64,000 nt of DNA from an uncultured Christensenella sp. (GTDB lineage Bacteria > Bacillota > Clostridia > Christensenellales > Borkfalkiaceae). Location of the stretch: assembly GCA_910579585.1 (NCBI GenBank), contig CAJTVA010000004.1, positions 1-64,000 of the forward strand, written 5' to 3'. The position numbers were made by a program, and so were the translations under genes. How positions within the stretch are numbered: position 1 is the first letter of the stretch; the number at the start of each line of letters is the position of its first letter. The notes below the pieces were generated by a model, which ran no database searches, was not told the DNA's origin, and worked only from the letters and a program-made list of their open reading frames with translations. Below are positions 51,968-61,063 of this stretch, in pieces.

Positions 51968-54103
51968 TCAATTGGTTGTTCTGTACACATCGAGGACACG
52001 TTTGTCGCGTTTTAACCGGTTAATTAAAAGGTCGATATCCGAGCGTTTATTGAGCTTAACGCGCACCTCTACTTCTGCCAGTTTATCCTTATTTATTCTG
52101 CCGCTGATCTGCGTAAACGAAAGGTGCATTGCGGCGATTTCCGAAATAACGTACGCAGTAACGCCATCGTAGTTGTCGGATATAATTTTAATATCAGCCA
52201 AAAAGTCCGCGTCTATATCGCCCGTCCATTGCGCGGGTTGCAGACGGTTTTTGTCTGCGTCGGAAAGGTTAGAGCAATCGGCGCGGTGAACGATTACCCC
52301 TCTTCCACGAGAAACGAAGCCGACGATTTCATCACCCGGTACGGGGTTACAGCAGTGCGCGAAGTGCACGGACAGTCCGCTCATTCCGTTTATAGTCACA
52401 CTGCCCGCAGGGGTGTGCTTCAATTTGCCCGAATCGACAATTTCGACGGGCTTAGGCGTTTCCTTTTTATAGTAGTCTATAAGCTTGAAAATTACCTGAT
52501 TTACGCTGACGGCGCCGTAACCGACAGATGCCATCATCTCGTTCACCGAACTAAAAACAAGCTTATTGGAAAGTTTTTTGAACGAGCTTTCGGTCAAAAG
52601 GTCGTTGAGGTTATACCCCTTGCGCTTCGCCTCGGCTTCGAGCATAGTTCTGCCCGTTTTGGCGTTCTCTTCTTTCATCTCGCGCTTGAAAAACTGTCTT
52701 ATTTTCGCGCGGGCGGAGCCTGATTTTACAAATTTAAGCCAATCCCACGACGGACCGCGGGAGCTCGACTGGGTTAGAATTTCAACGACGTCACCCGTGG
52801 TGAGTGTAGAATTCAAGGCGACCATTTTGCCGTTGACCTTGGCGCCTACGCACTTGTTACCAACCTCGGAGTGAATTGCATATGCGAAATCAACCGGGGT
52901 GGCTTCAAGCGGCAGTGAAATTACCTTGCCGTGCGGAGTAAAAACCAAAAGCTCGGTATCATAAAGGTCGTTTTTAAGGCTGTCAACGAATTCTTTGGAC
53001 TCGTTCAAGCTGCCTTGCCAGTCCATAACATCGCGTATCCAGCTTATCCTTTCGTCGAAAGAAGTCGACTTGTCGGCGGAGCGGTTCTCTTTATACTTCC
53101 AGTGCGCGGCGATACCGTATTCAGCCATCTTGTGCATTTCAACGGTGCGAATCTGGATTTCGAAGAATTGCCCGAAGTTAGTCACTACGGTGGTGTGCAA
53201 CGACTGATACAAGTTGCGCTTGGGAGTGGCGATATAGTCTTTTATTCTGCCCGGAACGGGCTTCCATTTCATATGAATTTTGCCCAGTATTTCATAGCAC
53301 TCGTCCGTTTTATCGACTATAACGCGAACGGCGGTTAAATCGTAAATCTGGTCGAGGGTCTTGCCCTGATTTTTCATTTTACGGTAAATCGAATAAAAGT
53401 GCTTGGGTCTGCCTATGACTTCGCCCTTTATCCCGCTTTCGGACAAAATTTCCTTTATCTCGTTTACGACGAACTCGACGAAAGACTTCCTCTCCTCCAA
53501 CTTCTGGTGAATGTTTGTTACCAGAAATTCATAGGCTTCGGGGTCGAGATATTTAAGACATAAATCTTCAAGCTCGCACTTAATCTGTGAAATACCGAGT
53601 CTGCCCGCAAGCGGGGTGAAAATATCAAGCGTTTCTTTTGCGATACGCTGTTGACGCTCGTCCGAAAGAAAGTTGAGCGAGCGCATATTGTGCAGGCGGT
53701 CGGCAAGCTTTATGATAATTACTCTGACGTCGTTTGCCATTGCGACGAAAATTTTTCTGAAATTTTCGGCGTCCTCTTCCTCGTGGGTACGAAACGTGAT
53801 TTTATCAAGCTTTGTTACTCCGTCAACCAAAGTCATTATTTCTTTACCGAAACGGCGGGAAATATCGTCGGGAGTGGCGGGCGTATCCTCTACCACGTCG
53901 TGTAAAAAAGCCGCGGCGACAGTTGACGTATCCAAACCCAAATCAACGAGAATTTCCGCAACCGCGCAGGGGTGCGTAAAATAGGGCTCGCCAGAGGCGC
54001 GCTTCTGACCGCTGTGCATTTCCTTTGCGTAGTCGTAAGCCGACAGCAAAAGCGCACAGTCATCGGCGGAATAATTCTTTTTTATCTTTTCAATGACGTC
54101 CAT
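51968..54103 (-). CDS. rel: Bifunctional (p)ppGpp synthetase/hydrolase (Rel)
   Basis: 711 aa. HD hydrolase domain (about 25-180, HPCAVAEIL, HDVVEDT), synthetase domain (about 220-340) with GRIKDYIATPKRNLYQ; the RXKD motif marks bifunctional Rel rather than synthetase-only RelA. TGS domain (about 380-440), zinc-type segment HCCNPVPGD near 570, and a C-terminal ACT domain (about 635-711). Controls the stringent response. Overlaps recJ by 14 bp; probably translationally coupled, as the RBS is weak. Confidence 0.95.
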   Translation of the reverse strand: MDVIEKIKKNYSADDCALLLSAYDYAKEMHSGQKRASGEPYFTHPCAVAEILVDLGLDTSTVAAAFLHDVVEDTPATPDDISRRFGKEIMTLVDGVTKLDKITFRTHEEEDAENFRKIFVAMANDVRVIIIKLADRLHNMRSLNFLSDERQQRIAKETLDIFTPLAGRLGISQIKCELEDLCLKYLDPEAYEFLVTNIHQKLEERKSFVEFVVNEIKEILSESGIKGEVIGRPKHFYSIYRKMKNQGKTLDQIYDLTAVRVIVDKTDECYEILGKIHMKWKPVPGRIKDYIATPKRNLYQSLHTTVVTNFGQFFEIQIRTVEMHKMAEYGIAAHWKYKENRSADKSTSFDERISWIRDVMDWQGSLNESKEFVDSLKNDLYDTELLVFTPHGKVISLPLEATPVDFAYAIHSEVGNKCVGAKVNGKMVALNSTLTTGDVVEILTQSSSRGPSWDWLKFVKSGSARAKIRQFFKREMKEENAKTGRTMLEAEAKRKGYNLNDLLTESSFKKLSNKLVFSSVNEMMASVGYGAVSVNQVIFKLIDYYKKETPKPVEIVDSGKLKHTPAGSVTINGMSGLSVHFAHCCNPVPGDEIVGFVSRGRGVIVHRADCSNLSDADKNRLQPAQWTGDIDADFLADIKIISDNYDGVTAYVISEIAAMHLSFTQISGRINKDKLAEVEVRVKLNKRSDIDLLINRLKRDKRVLDVYRTTN

Positions 54104-56390
54104 AATTCGTTACCGTATTATATAAAGGAGAATTTTCAAGCTTGGTTTTTACGCCGCGAAAAACTTCCAGTTTGCCGTTTTCAAAAGTGATAAGCCCGAG
54201 CTGTTCGAAAACTTTCAGGGCGAAGAAAACCTGCAATCTGTCGCCTAGGGGGTTGCGTTTTGCGACTTCTTCCGCTGTGGCGCCGTCAAGGTTGCCTGCG
54301 TTTGCGGAAACTTGTGCAAATATATTCAAAAGCCTTTCTCTGTCAGCGTCAAGGCGATATATTGCTTCGGATACGGGCGCGTTTTCTACCGCAAACACTT
54401 CACACGAAAGCGACGGAATATGCGCGGCGCAGAACATATTATCTAAAAATATTGCCCGTTTGTAGCCGCTTAAATCAGCGTCGTCCGTAGGCGCGGCTAG
54501 AATTTGCGTCGCAAAGTTTTTCATAGACGGGAAAAACAGTTCGCAAGTAAGCTTATCAGCATTTTTATAAGCTGTACGGACGGAGCTGTTCCACGTTATA
54601 AACGCCGTACCTGTCGCTTTTTCGCTCATCAAAAGCTCCGCTTCTTGCTTAGATATAGTCGAAATTTTTAAACCGGTTTTCTTTTCGGAAAGGGTACTGA
54701 TTAGGGAAAAGGCTATTTCCTCACCCGAAAGTTCTACAGCTTCGTTGCCGTAAATAACGTCGCGGACGAAGCCCTTTACGTACTCCTTACCCTTGAAAGT
54801 AGAAATGTTGTATTCGTAAATAAGCTTTTTGGGCGCTCCGCTTTCCAAAATTCTTGCGTATTTCGCGCCGCCGAAGCACATAAATTCTATTTTTTGATTC
54901 TTTATAGAAAGGTGTTGGGAAAAAGGCTTCAATGTCCGTGCGGGGAGAGCCGAAGCTTCCGCCGTGAACAAGGGACGGCGGTTGCCGACTCCGTACGGCT
55001 CTAAAAGCTCCATTTCCTTTACGAGCTTGGGAGAAAAGTCGGCAAGACTGCCGTTGACGTAAACCGTGGGGATAAAATCTTCTTCCGTATAGTTCGACGT
55101 CATATACTCTTCAAGCGCAACGGAAAGATTTTCAAACTCATCCTCGGCTACGTTTACGCCCGCCGCCTGCGAGTGTCCGCCGAACTCGGTTAAGTACTGA
55201 CCGCAGGCTTTCAGAGCTTCAAATATATTTACCGTTTCCACCGAGCGCGCGGAACCTTTAAGCATATTTCCGTGTTTGACGAACAATATCGCGGGGCGGG
55301 AAAACTCGTCAGCAAGGCGAGCGGCAACTATGCCGACAAAGCCCGAATTCCAATTTTCATTGCAAAGGAGAATGATTTTACCTATAGTGCCTTTTTCCTT
55401 TATCATTTCCTTGGCGCTTAAATACAGCTCGTCACAGCATTTCTGACGCTCGATATTATATGCAGTGAGTTTTGCCGACAGGTCGAAAATTTTATTTTCA
55501 TCGGTTTCGCTGAAAAGGTCGAGCGCGGCTTTTGCATCGCCCATTCTTCCCGCAGCGTTTATTTTGGGTGCAAGCGTGAAAGCCAAGGTCTGGGCAGTTA
55601 CGGCGTCGGTCTTTGTAAGAAATTGCTTATAGCATTTCGATGGGTTATCCCTTATTATTTTCAAGCCCTCGTGAACGATGTCGCGGTTTTCGCCCGTAAG
55701 TGGAACACTGTCCGCAACCGTGGCTATGGCGGCAAAATCGAGGTACTTATATGCGTTTTCGCCGTTTAAAGCGCAACCGACCTTGAACGCGACGCCTGCG
55801 CCGCAAAGATTGTCGTAGGGATAGCCGTCGTTGAATTTCGGGTTAATACATATACAGTCGGGTATCCTGTCGGGGAGCTCGTGATGGTCGGTTACAATTA
55901 CCTCAGCGCCCAATTCCTTTAAATATTCCACTTCCGCCGCGCAAGATATACCGCAGTCTACCGTGATGAAAAGCTGAGGGAAATATTCATCGAAAATTTC
56001 GTCTATTACGGCTATGGAAAGACCGTAACCGTTTTTACGTTCGGGAACAATCACAACGGGTTCTATTCCGAAATCGCACAGGGCTTTGCCCATTACAGTC
56101 GACGCGCATACTCCGTCGGCGTCATAGTCTCCGTAGACGACGACGGACCACTCCTCGTCGCGGGCAAGGCGGATAAGCTCGACGGCTTCCTGCATTCCGC
56201 TCATTTTAAATGGCGAAACAAAGTGAGCCTTTGACGGGCGCATAAAGCTTTCTATCGAGGATACGTCGCGCACTCCCCTGCCGTAAAGAATTTTTACCGT
56301 TTCTTCGCAAAGGTTGCATTCTTTTGCAAGGCGGCGCACTATATTCAGTTGTTCGTCGGAAAATTCAAATTCCGGTAAAATTCTTTTCAT
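54090..56390 (-). CDS. recJ: Single-stranded-DNA exonuclease RecJ
   Basis: 766 aa 5'-3' exonuclease for repair and recombination. DHH motifs: YGDYDADGV near 82, VTDHHELPD near 166, DHHA1 motif GGHSQAAG near 396, OB-like domain (about 450-550). A long C-terminal region (about 550-766) matches the Firmicutes long form (B. subtilis about 786 aa). ATG preceded by weak AGAAGA. Directly follows the secF terminator. Confidence 0.95.
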   Translation of the reverse strand: MKRILPEFEFSDEQLNIVRRLAKECNLCEETVKILYGRGVRDVSSIESFMRPSKAHFVSPFKMSGMQEAVELIRLARDEEWSVVVYGDYDADGVCASTVMGKALCDFGIEPVVIVPERKNGYGLSIAVIDEIFDEYFPQLFITVDCGISCAAEVEYLKELGAEVIVTDHHELPDRIPDCICINPKFNDGYPYDNLCGAGVAFKVGCALNGENAYKYLDFAAIATVADSVPLTGENRDIVHEGLKIIRDNPSKCYKQFLTKTDAVTAQTLAFTLAPKINAAGRMGDAKAALDLFSETDENKIFDLSAKLTAYNIERQKCCDELYLSAKEMIKEKGTIGKIILLCNENWNSGFVGIVAARLADEFSRPAILFVKHGNMLKGSARSVETVNIFEALKACGQYLTEFGGHSQAAGVNVAEDEFENLSVALEEYMTSNYTEEDFIPTVYVNGSLADFSPKLVKEMELLEPYGVGNRRPLFTAEASALPARTLKPFSQHLSIKNQKIEFMCFGGAKYARILESGAPKKLIYEYNISTFKGKEYVKGFVRDVIYGNEAVELSGEEIAFSLISTLSEKKTGLKISTISKQEAELLMSEKATGTAFITWNSSVRTAYKNADKLTCELFFPSMKNFATQILAAPTDDADLSGYKRAIFLDNMFCAAHIPSLSCEVFAVENAPVSEAIYRLDADRERLLNIFAQVSANAGNLDGATAEEVAKRNPLGDRLQVFFALKVFEQLGLITFENGKLEVFRGVKTKLENSPLYNTVTNYGRH

Positions 56391-56404
56391 ATTCTTCTAA
56401 AATA

Positions 56405-56430
56405 CGCAAAAAGGCGGGTTGCCCCGCCTT
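56405..56430 (-). terminator. Terminator between secF and recJ
   Basis: Minus strand AAGGCGGG, GCAA, CCCGCCTT, then TTTGCG. The hairpin ends about 20 nt before the recJ start. Confidence 0.88.
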
Positions 56431-56441
56431 AAAATTTTAAT

Positions 56442-57458
56442 TTATTTCTGGGTTGATTTCGCCGTTTTGGAGCGAGATTTTTTCTTCATATTGTCGCCGA
56501 TAAGCTTAAACCGCGAATAGACGGACGGAACGAAGAACGTCGTACCGTATGCGCAGGAAATAAAGCTTACAAGCGAGCAAAGAACGGGCGATATTATCGC
56601 AAGCGGAGACAAAGAGCTTATCGACAGAAGGACGAACAGCACTACGGATACCGTGGCAAGGCAAGCGGGCATTACCGTATTTATAACAAAGCTTTCGTCA
56701 GCGCTTTTGTCAACGACTTCATATGCGGTGAGCTTTTTAAGGTCTTCGTCCTTGAAATTTTTGCGCATTCTGTCGAAGAGGAAGCAAGTGCCTATTACCG
56801 TCAAGGCAACCGTAATAACCGCATAGGTTGCAATTGAAGAACCGACGGGGATACGCGTCAGCGCCATAAGCATAAGGAAGAGCCCTAGGTTATGGAAATC
56901 GGCAAGTATTGCGCCGAGCGCCATAGTCAGCTTGTAGCGGATAACGAAATACACAAAGTGCAGAACAATTATAACCGCGACTGCAACCGCCGCCATAGAT
57001 ACGGCGTAGCCGCTACTTAAAAGAGTTTCAGCGGTCGTCGCCATTGCAACATTGTCCGTTGAACTGTCTTCAATAACCTCGGCAATCTTATCGTTGATTA
57101 TGCTTGCCGCATTTTTGAGTTTGCCCGAATCGGTCGAATAAACAAATCTGTAAGTTACCGTGCCGCCCGTTGACGTTGTGCCCTCGACAACGCTGTAACT
57201 TTTTACGCCTTCCGCTTTGAAGGCTTCGTCGCAGAAGCCCTTGATTTGTTCGACGGGTTCTACTTCGTTACCCGAAAAATCAGTGGTTTCGTATGCGACG
57301 GTTACGCTTTTATAGCTGGCTAAGTCTTCGGAATAATTGAAAAATCCGTTCGCAACGCTTTGACAGATTATACCGACGAGAAGCCCGACGACAATAACTG
57401 CAACCGAAATTATTATGAGCAAGTGCATTCTGGAAGAGAGCTTGAAATTAGTCTTCAT
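56442..57458 (-). CDS. secF: Protein translocase subunit SecF
   Basis: 338 aa RND-type subunit using the proton-motive force to assist Sec export. One N-terminal helix (about 12-35), extracytoplasmic P1-like region (about 40-150), five further helices (about 155-320). The frame opens at 57485, but ATG 57458 follows a perfect GGGAGG site and gives MKTNFKLSSRMHLL; it then overlaps secD by 11 bp. Confidence 0.9.
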   Translation of the reverse strand: MKTNFKLSSRMHLLIIISVAVIVVGLLVGIICQSVANGFFNYSEDLASYKSVTVAYETTDFSGNEVEPVEQIKGFCDEAFKAEGVKSYSVVEGTTSTGGTVTYRFVYSTDSGKLKNAASIINDKIAEVIEDSSTDNVAMATTAETLLSSGYAVSMAAVAVAVIIVLHFVYFVIRYKLTMALGAILADFHNLGLFLMLMALTRIPVGSSIATYAVITVALTVIGTCFLFDRMRKNFKDEDLKKLTAYEVVDKSADESFVINTVMPACLATVSVVLFVLLSISSLSPLAIISPVLCSLVSFISCAYGTTFFVPSVYSRFKLIGDNMKKKSRSKTAKSTQK

Positions 57459-58917
57459 CGTCAAACACCTCCCTTTTGAAGCCACAGAAGCCGAACTTGT
57501 CCCTCATGGGTGAAGAAACGACATACCACATAAATCTTGTAAACCAGTACAGCGCGTAAGAAGCGACTGTCGCGATAAACAGTATCAGTCCGCACGCCGC
57601 AAGCTCGCCCGTACAAATGAGCGCGACAAGAGCCGCGACGACGAGAATTACGATATGCAAGTCAAGTATTGTAGCAAGGCATTTTCTGTATCCCGTCTTT
57701 ACGGAAGCCTGAATGGTTCTGCCTGTTAAAGTTTCTTTTCTGACTGCTTCGAAAACGTGGAAGTTCGAGAATGCAAGAAGCGCAAAACCTAGAAGCAACA
57801 TAAACGCGCCTACAACCGTGAATTGAAGTTCGGTAAGGAAAATCGCCGTTATCATTACTGCCGCAAAGGTGAGAAGAACGAGCGCGTTCACAAGACCGAG
57901 TTTTTTGTATCTTACTATCGAAGCCACGGCCGCGCCTACAAGCACGAGAAGCAAAAGCACGAAAAGTACGATAACCGCGGCGTCGCCGTAAGTAGCCGTC
58001 AAGGCGATAACTTCGGTATCACTGCCTCCGTCGTTGTAGTTGTTGGCAAGTACATTGTCGGTAGTAACGGAATTTAATATTATTGCAAAATCTTTTGCGT
58101 ACGCCTCGTTTACGGAGAAGCCGAGCGTTTTACTCTGTAAGCTTTCGCCGTAATTGATTGAAAGCTGCATACAGGTATCACCGACGAAGATATAAACCGA
58201 ACCTTCGGATTCGCTGAGAAGCAAATTGCTGAGCCGCGAATAGCCGTCGTCCGTAAGGTTCATTCTTACATAGTGGTTGCCAGCCAAAGCGTAATAATTT
58301 ACGTCTTTGAAGAACGTTGCGAAGCCGCCTGCGTTTACGCTTATAACCGACTTTGCCGTATCGTCCGTGCCGTTACGGAGGTCAAGCTCGCCGCTTAAAG
58401 TCAGGTAGTTGAACGTGTAGCCTATTGCCGTAAGCTCGCTTTCGCGCGAAGCGCTGTCAAGCTCTTTATAAGCGGCGTAGGTGAAATTCGTGGGAACGGA
58501 CACGCGGATAACGAAGCTGTCTACGACGCTTACGGAATAACTCGTATAGCCCTTTGCGCCGAACCTTGCGTTAATTATAGCCGCGTCGGAAGAAACGCTT
58601 GATTTGAACTCCGCTTCCTGTTCGGCGGTTTCAATCAGCTCGTTCTCGACGTAGACGCTGCCGCGTTTCTGATAATTGTCTTTCTCGTCGGGGGTCGAAG
58701 CGACTTTCAGATTATAGTCGGCTTCGGAAATAACGCCCTCGGGATAAAAAAGCGCGTAAGCCTCGCCCGTGAGGTCGCCGCCCATATGAATGGAACTTAC
58801 GAATGAATTGTATCTGTCAACCTCGTTCAAAGGGCAGGATATTACGGCAAATAGCGATAATATTAAAACTGCGGCAACGACAAGCGCGGTTATAATCGCC
58901 GATTTTACTTTACCCAT
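57448..58917 (-). CDS. secD: Protein translocase subunit SecD
   Basis: 489 aa, partner of SecF. N-terminal helix (about 8-28), large extracytoplasmic domain (about 35-310), then helices from about 318 to 470. Shorter and more divergent than Gram-negative SecD (about 615 aa), as in other Clostridia. RBS AGGAG. Co-transcribed with secF from the promoter at 58989-59017. Confidence 0.9.
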   Translation of the reverse strand: MGKVKSAIITALVVAAVLILSLFAVISCPLNEVDRYNSFVSSIHMGGDLTGEAYALFYPEGVISEADYNLKVASTPDEKDNYQKRGSVYVENELIETAEQEAEFKSSVSSDAAIINARFGAKGYTSYSVSVVDSFVIRVSVPTNFTYAAYKELDSASRESELTAIGYTFNYLTLSGELDLRNGTDDTAKSVISVNAGGFATFFKDVNYYALAGNHYVRMNLTDDGYSRLSNLLLSESEGSVYIFVGDTCMQLSINYGESLQSKTLGFSVNEAYAKDFAIILNSVTTDNVLANNYNDGGSDTEVIALTATYGDAAVIVLFVLLLLVLVGAAVASIVRYKKLGLVNALVLLTFAAVMITAIFLTELQFTVVGAFMLLLGFALLAFSNFHVFEAVRKETLTGRTIQASVKTGYRKCLATILDLHIVILVVAALVALICTGELAACGLILFIATVASYALYWFTRFMWYVVSSPMRDKFGFCGFKREVFDDED

Positions 58918-58988
58918 CTCTACTCCTATATGATTTCCGCAAAGCCTGAGCTTGCGGCTTCTTATTATTCGGTAATCAAACTTACTAT

Positions 58989-59017
58989 ATTATAGTAAAA
59001 AAAATTTAAGCCGTCAA
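58989..59017 (-). promoter_or_regulatory. Promoter of secDF
   Basis: Minus strand -35 TTGACG (59012-59017), 17-bp spacer, -10 TATAAT (58989-58994). The leader contains a CCGCAA / TTGCGG hairpin at about 58938-58958. Confidence 0.8.
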
Positions 59018-59059
59018 TAAATTTGCGTTTGTATGTAAAAAATTTACAATTTTTAACGG

Positions 59060-60382
59060 TTAATTTTGCTGTTTTTTGTGGGCAAGCGAGTGCATTGCGC
59101 ACTCGATACGCTTTTTCATCATTTCGCAGGTGAGTTTATAGGGTTTATTTACGTCGCCCTCGAAGTGGTAATTGTTGGCACTGCAACCGCCGCTGCAAAT
59201 AAATTTGGCGAAGCAGTCGCCGCACTCCTCACGCGTAAACAGGCACGACGAAGCGAATTTTTCCCTTATATCTTTATCGAGTTTTCCCTCGAAGACGTTG
59301 CCCATCAAAAAGTCTTTATCGCCCGCGAACTGGTGGCAGGGATAAATATCGCCGTTGGGGGTTACGGAAAAATACTCGTTACCCGCTCCGCACGCCGAAA
59401 CGCGCTTTTGCAGGCAAGTTCCTCCCTCTAAGTCGATATTGAAATGGAAGAAATTGAACCCCTCGCCCTTGTCGTGCTTTTCAAGGTATTTATCGCACAG
59501 ATTTTCGTACTCGTTTAAAACGGCGGGAATATGCTCGGCTTTTATGGCGAGGTCGTCGATGTCGGTTACGACGGGCTCCATAGAAATACTGTCGAAGCCG
59601 TTCTCCGCAAGGAATATAACGTCCTTTGAAAAGTCGAGGTTTTTAGCCGTGAACGTACCGCGGACGTAATAGTTTTTGTCGCCGCGCGAACGCACGAATT
59701 TTTTTACGTTGTCGATTACGAAGTCGAAACTGCCTTTGCCGTTTTTGGTCTTTCGGATAGCATCGTGGACTTCCTTTCTGCCGTCGAGAGAGAGAACGAC
59801 GTTTTCCATTTCGCGGTTGAAAAAGTCGATTGCGTCGTCGTCGAGAAGAAGCGCGTTTGTGGTAGTGGTGAAAAGAAACTTTTTGCCCGCTTTATCGCCC
59901 TTTTCGCGGGCATATGCGACGACTTTTTTAATCGTTTCAAGACACATTAAAGGCTCGCCACCGAAAAAATCGACTTCGAGAATCTTTCTTTGACCGCTGT
60001 TTTCGATAAGGAAATCTATGGCTTTTTTTGCGGTTTCCTCGCTCATAAATTCGCGGACGGAGTGATATGCGCCCTCGTCGGCGAAGCAATAGCGACACCT
60101 TAAATTACAGTCGTGGCAGATATGCAGGCACAGTGCCTTCACCTCGGTCGATTTTAAGGGATAAGTTTTGATTTCATCGCGCAAAAAAAGCCCCTGCTCT
60201 TTCAAAGAAGCAAGGTCGCTTTCTATTTCGGTAATTTTTTCTGCGGAAAGCACGGGGGGGCGGACTGAGTTTTCATACTTAGCTTTAACGTATGCGGCGG
60301 TATCGGCGTCGCACTCGTGCAGGCTACCGCTTCCGCTGTCGTACAGATAGTGCTTGTCCTTGTAATTAAAAATGTGTACCAT
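59060..60382 (-). CDS. scfB: SCIFF peptide maturase, radical SAM/SPASM
   Basis: 440 aa enzyme that installs thioether cross-links in the SCIFF ranthipeptide encoded just upstream. N-terminal RiPP-recognition region (about 1-90, MVHIFNYKDKHYLYD), CX3CX2C cluster motif CNLRCRYC near 105-112, GGEPL near 155, and a Cys-rich SPASM domain (about 330-430, CHQF, CGDCFAKFICSGGC) for two auxiliary clusters. ATG 60382 chosen over TTG 60388 because it matches family N-termini. No clear RBS, and an attenuator hairpin lies just before it. Confidence 0.94.
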   Translation of the reverse strand: MVHIFNYKDKHYLYDSGSGSLHECDADTAAYVKAKYENSVRPPVLSAEKITEIESDLASLKEQGLFLRDEIKTYPLKSTEVKALCLHICHDCNLRCRYCFADEGAYHSVREFMSEETAKKAIDFLIENSGQRKILEVDFFGGEPLMCLETIKKVVAYAREKGDKAGKKFLFTTTTNALLLDDDAIDFFNREMENVVLSLDGRKEVHDAIRKTKNGKGSFDFVIDNVKKFVRSRGDKNYYVRGTFTAKNLDFSKDVIFLAENGFDSISMEPVVTDIDDLAIKAEHIPAVLNEYENLCDKYLEKHDKGEGFNFFHFNIDLEGGTCLQKRVSACGAGNEYFSVTPNGDIYPCHQFAGDKDFLMGNVFEGKLDKDIREKFASSCLFTREECGDCFAKFICSGGCSANNYHFEGDVNKPYKLTCEMMKKRIECAMHSLAHKKQQN

Positions 60383-60392
60383 ATACAAGATT

Positions 60393-60418
60393 AAAAGGAG
60401 CAGAGAATTTTCTGCTCC
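60393..60418 (-). terminator. Attenuating hairpin between scfA and scfB
   Basis: GGAGCAGA / TCTGCTCC with 6-nt loop, followed by TTTTAAT on the minus strand. Placed between peptide and maturase genes, it would give more peptide than enzyme transcript. Confidence 0.75.
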
Positions 60419-60434
60419 CGACCTTTTGTTTATA

Positions 60435-60590
60435 TTAGTTGTTTTTTTCGGGGTTCTGTTCTCTCGTTACCCTTTCGCAGCTTTGATTGCCGACGGTGCA
60501 ACTCGTTTTGCAAGCGGACTGGCAGGTGCTTCTGCATTCGCCGCAACCCGTAACCTTCTTTTCTGCGGGCTTCGCTATAGTTTTAATCAT
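60435..60590 (-). CDS. scfA: SCIFF ranthipeptide precursor
   Basis: 51 aa, not a database-sized ORF but unmistakable: six Cys at 16, 19, 23, 27, 31 and 38 within CGECRSTCQSACKTSC and TVGNQSCE, the SCIFF (six cysteines in forty-five residues) signature. RBS AAGGAG, ATG at 60590. In the C. thermocellum homologue CteA the thioether joins Cys32 to Thr37; the same spacing here is Cys27 to Thr32. That correspondence is inference. Function of SCIFF in cells is still unclear, though it is near-universal in Clostridia. Confidence 0.95.
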   Translation of the reverse strand: MIKTIAKPAEKKVTGCGECRSTCQSACKTSCTVGNQSCERVTREQNPEKNN

Positions 60591-60620
60591 TTGAGAACTC
60601 TCCTTATATCTTTTTTATAA

Positions 60621-60649
60621 ATTATAAGATACGTAGAGCAAAAAAGCAA
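60621..60649 (-). promoter_or_regulatory. Promoter of scfAB
   Basis: Minus strand -35 TTGCTT (60644-60649), 17-bp spacer, -10 TATAAT (60621-60626), right after the stop of the TIGR04086 gene. Confidence 0.78.
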
Positions 60650-60654
60650 GCAAT

Positions 60655-61023
60655 TTAAGCGGTTTTTTTGATATTGACGGCGATTACGCCCGAAATCGCG
60701 CCCGCGGCGGCACCGACGAAAAGTTCGACGATAAAAAGCCAGCTTAACGAAAACGACATTGAAATCAAGCTGAATATCAAAAACGTGACTACAACGGACG
60801 CTACTCCGTGAATAACGCCTTTTAAAAGACCCTTTTCGCCGCGAATAAAAATGAGCCCGCCCGCCGCGATTGAAATAATTTTAAAGACCTGATTGACAGG
60901 TTTAACGACTTCGAGCGGCAACGAGAAAAGCTGAATTATAACGGTAAAAATCAGCACGAAAACCAATGAAAAAAGTACGGCGGCGAACACCGCTTTCAAG
61001 ACCTGTAAAACGTTAGTGCGCAT
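60655..61023 (-). CDS. TIGR04086 family membrane protein
   Basis: 122 aa with four predicted helices (about 10-33, 45-60, 68-90, 95-117). Composition and position next to the SCIFF genes match TIGR04086, a Clostridia membrane family of unknown function linked to SCIFF loci. Its Shine-Dalgarno lies inside the 3' arm of the hairpin that ends yajC. Confidence 0.82.
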   Translation of the reverse strand: MRTNVLQVLKAVFAAVLFSLVFVLIFTVIIQLFSLPLEVVKPVNQVFKIISIAAGGLIFIRGEKGLLKGVIHGVASVVVTFLIFSLISMSFSLSWLFIVELFVGAAAGAISGVIAVNIKKTA

Positions 61024-61028
61024 AAAAA

Positions 61029-61056
61029 AACCTCCGCTATAATCTATGCGGAGGTT
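61029..61056 (-). terminator. Hairpin after yajC whose 3' arm is the next gene's RBS
   Basis: Minus strand AACCTCCGC, 10-nt loop, GCGGAGGTT, then TTTTT directly before ATG 61023. It is a textbook intrinsic terminator, yet GGAGG in its 3' arm is the Shine-Dalgarno of the TIGR04086 gene. Confidence 0.8.
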
Positions 61057-61063
61057 ATAATAA

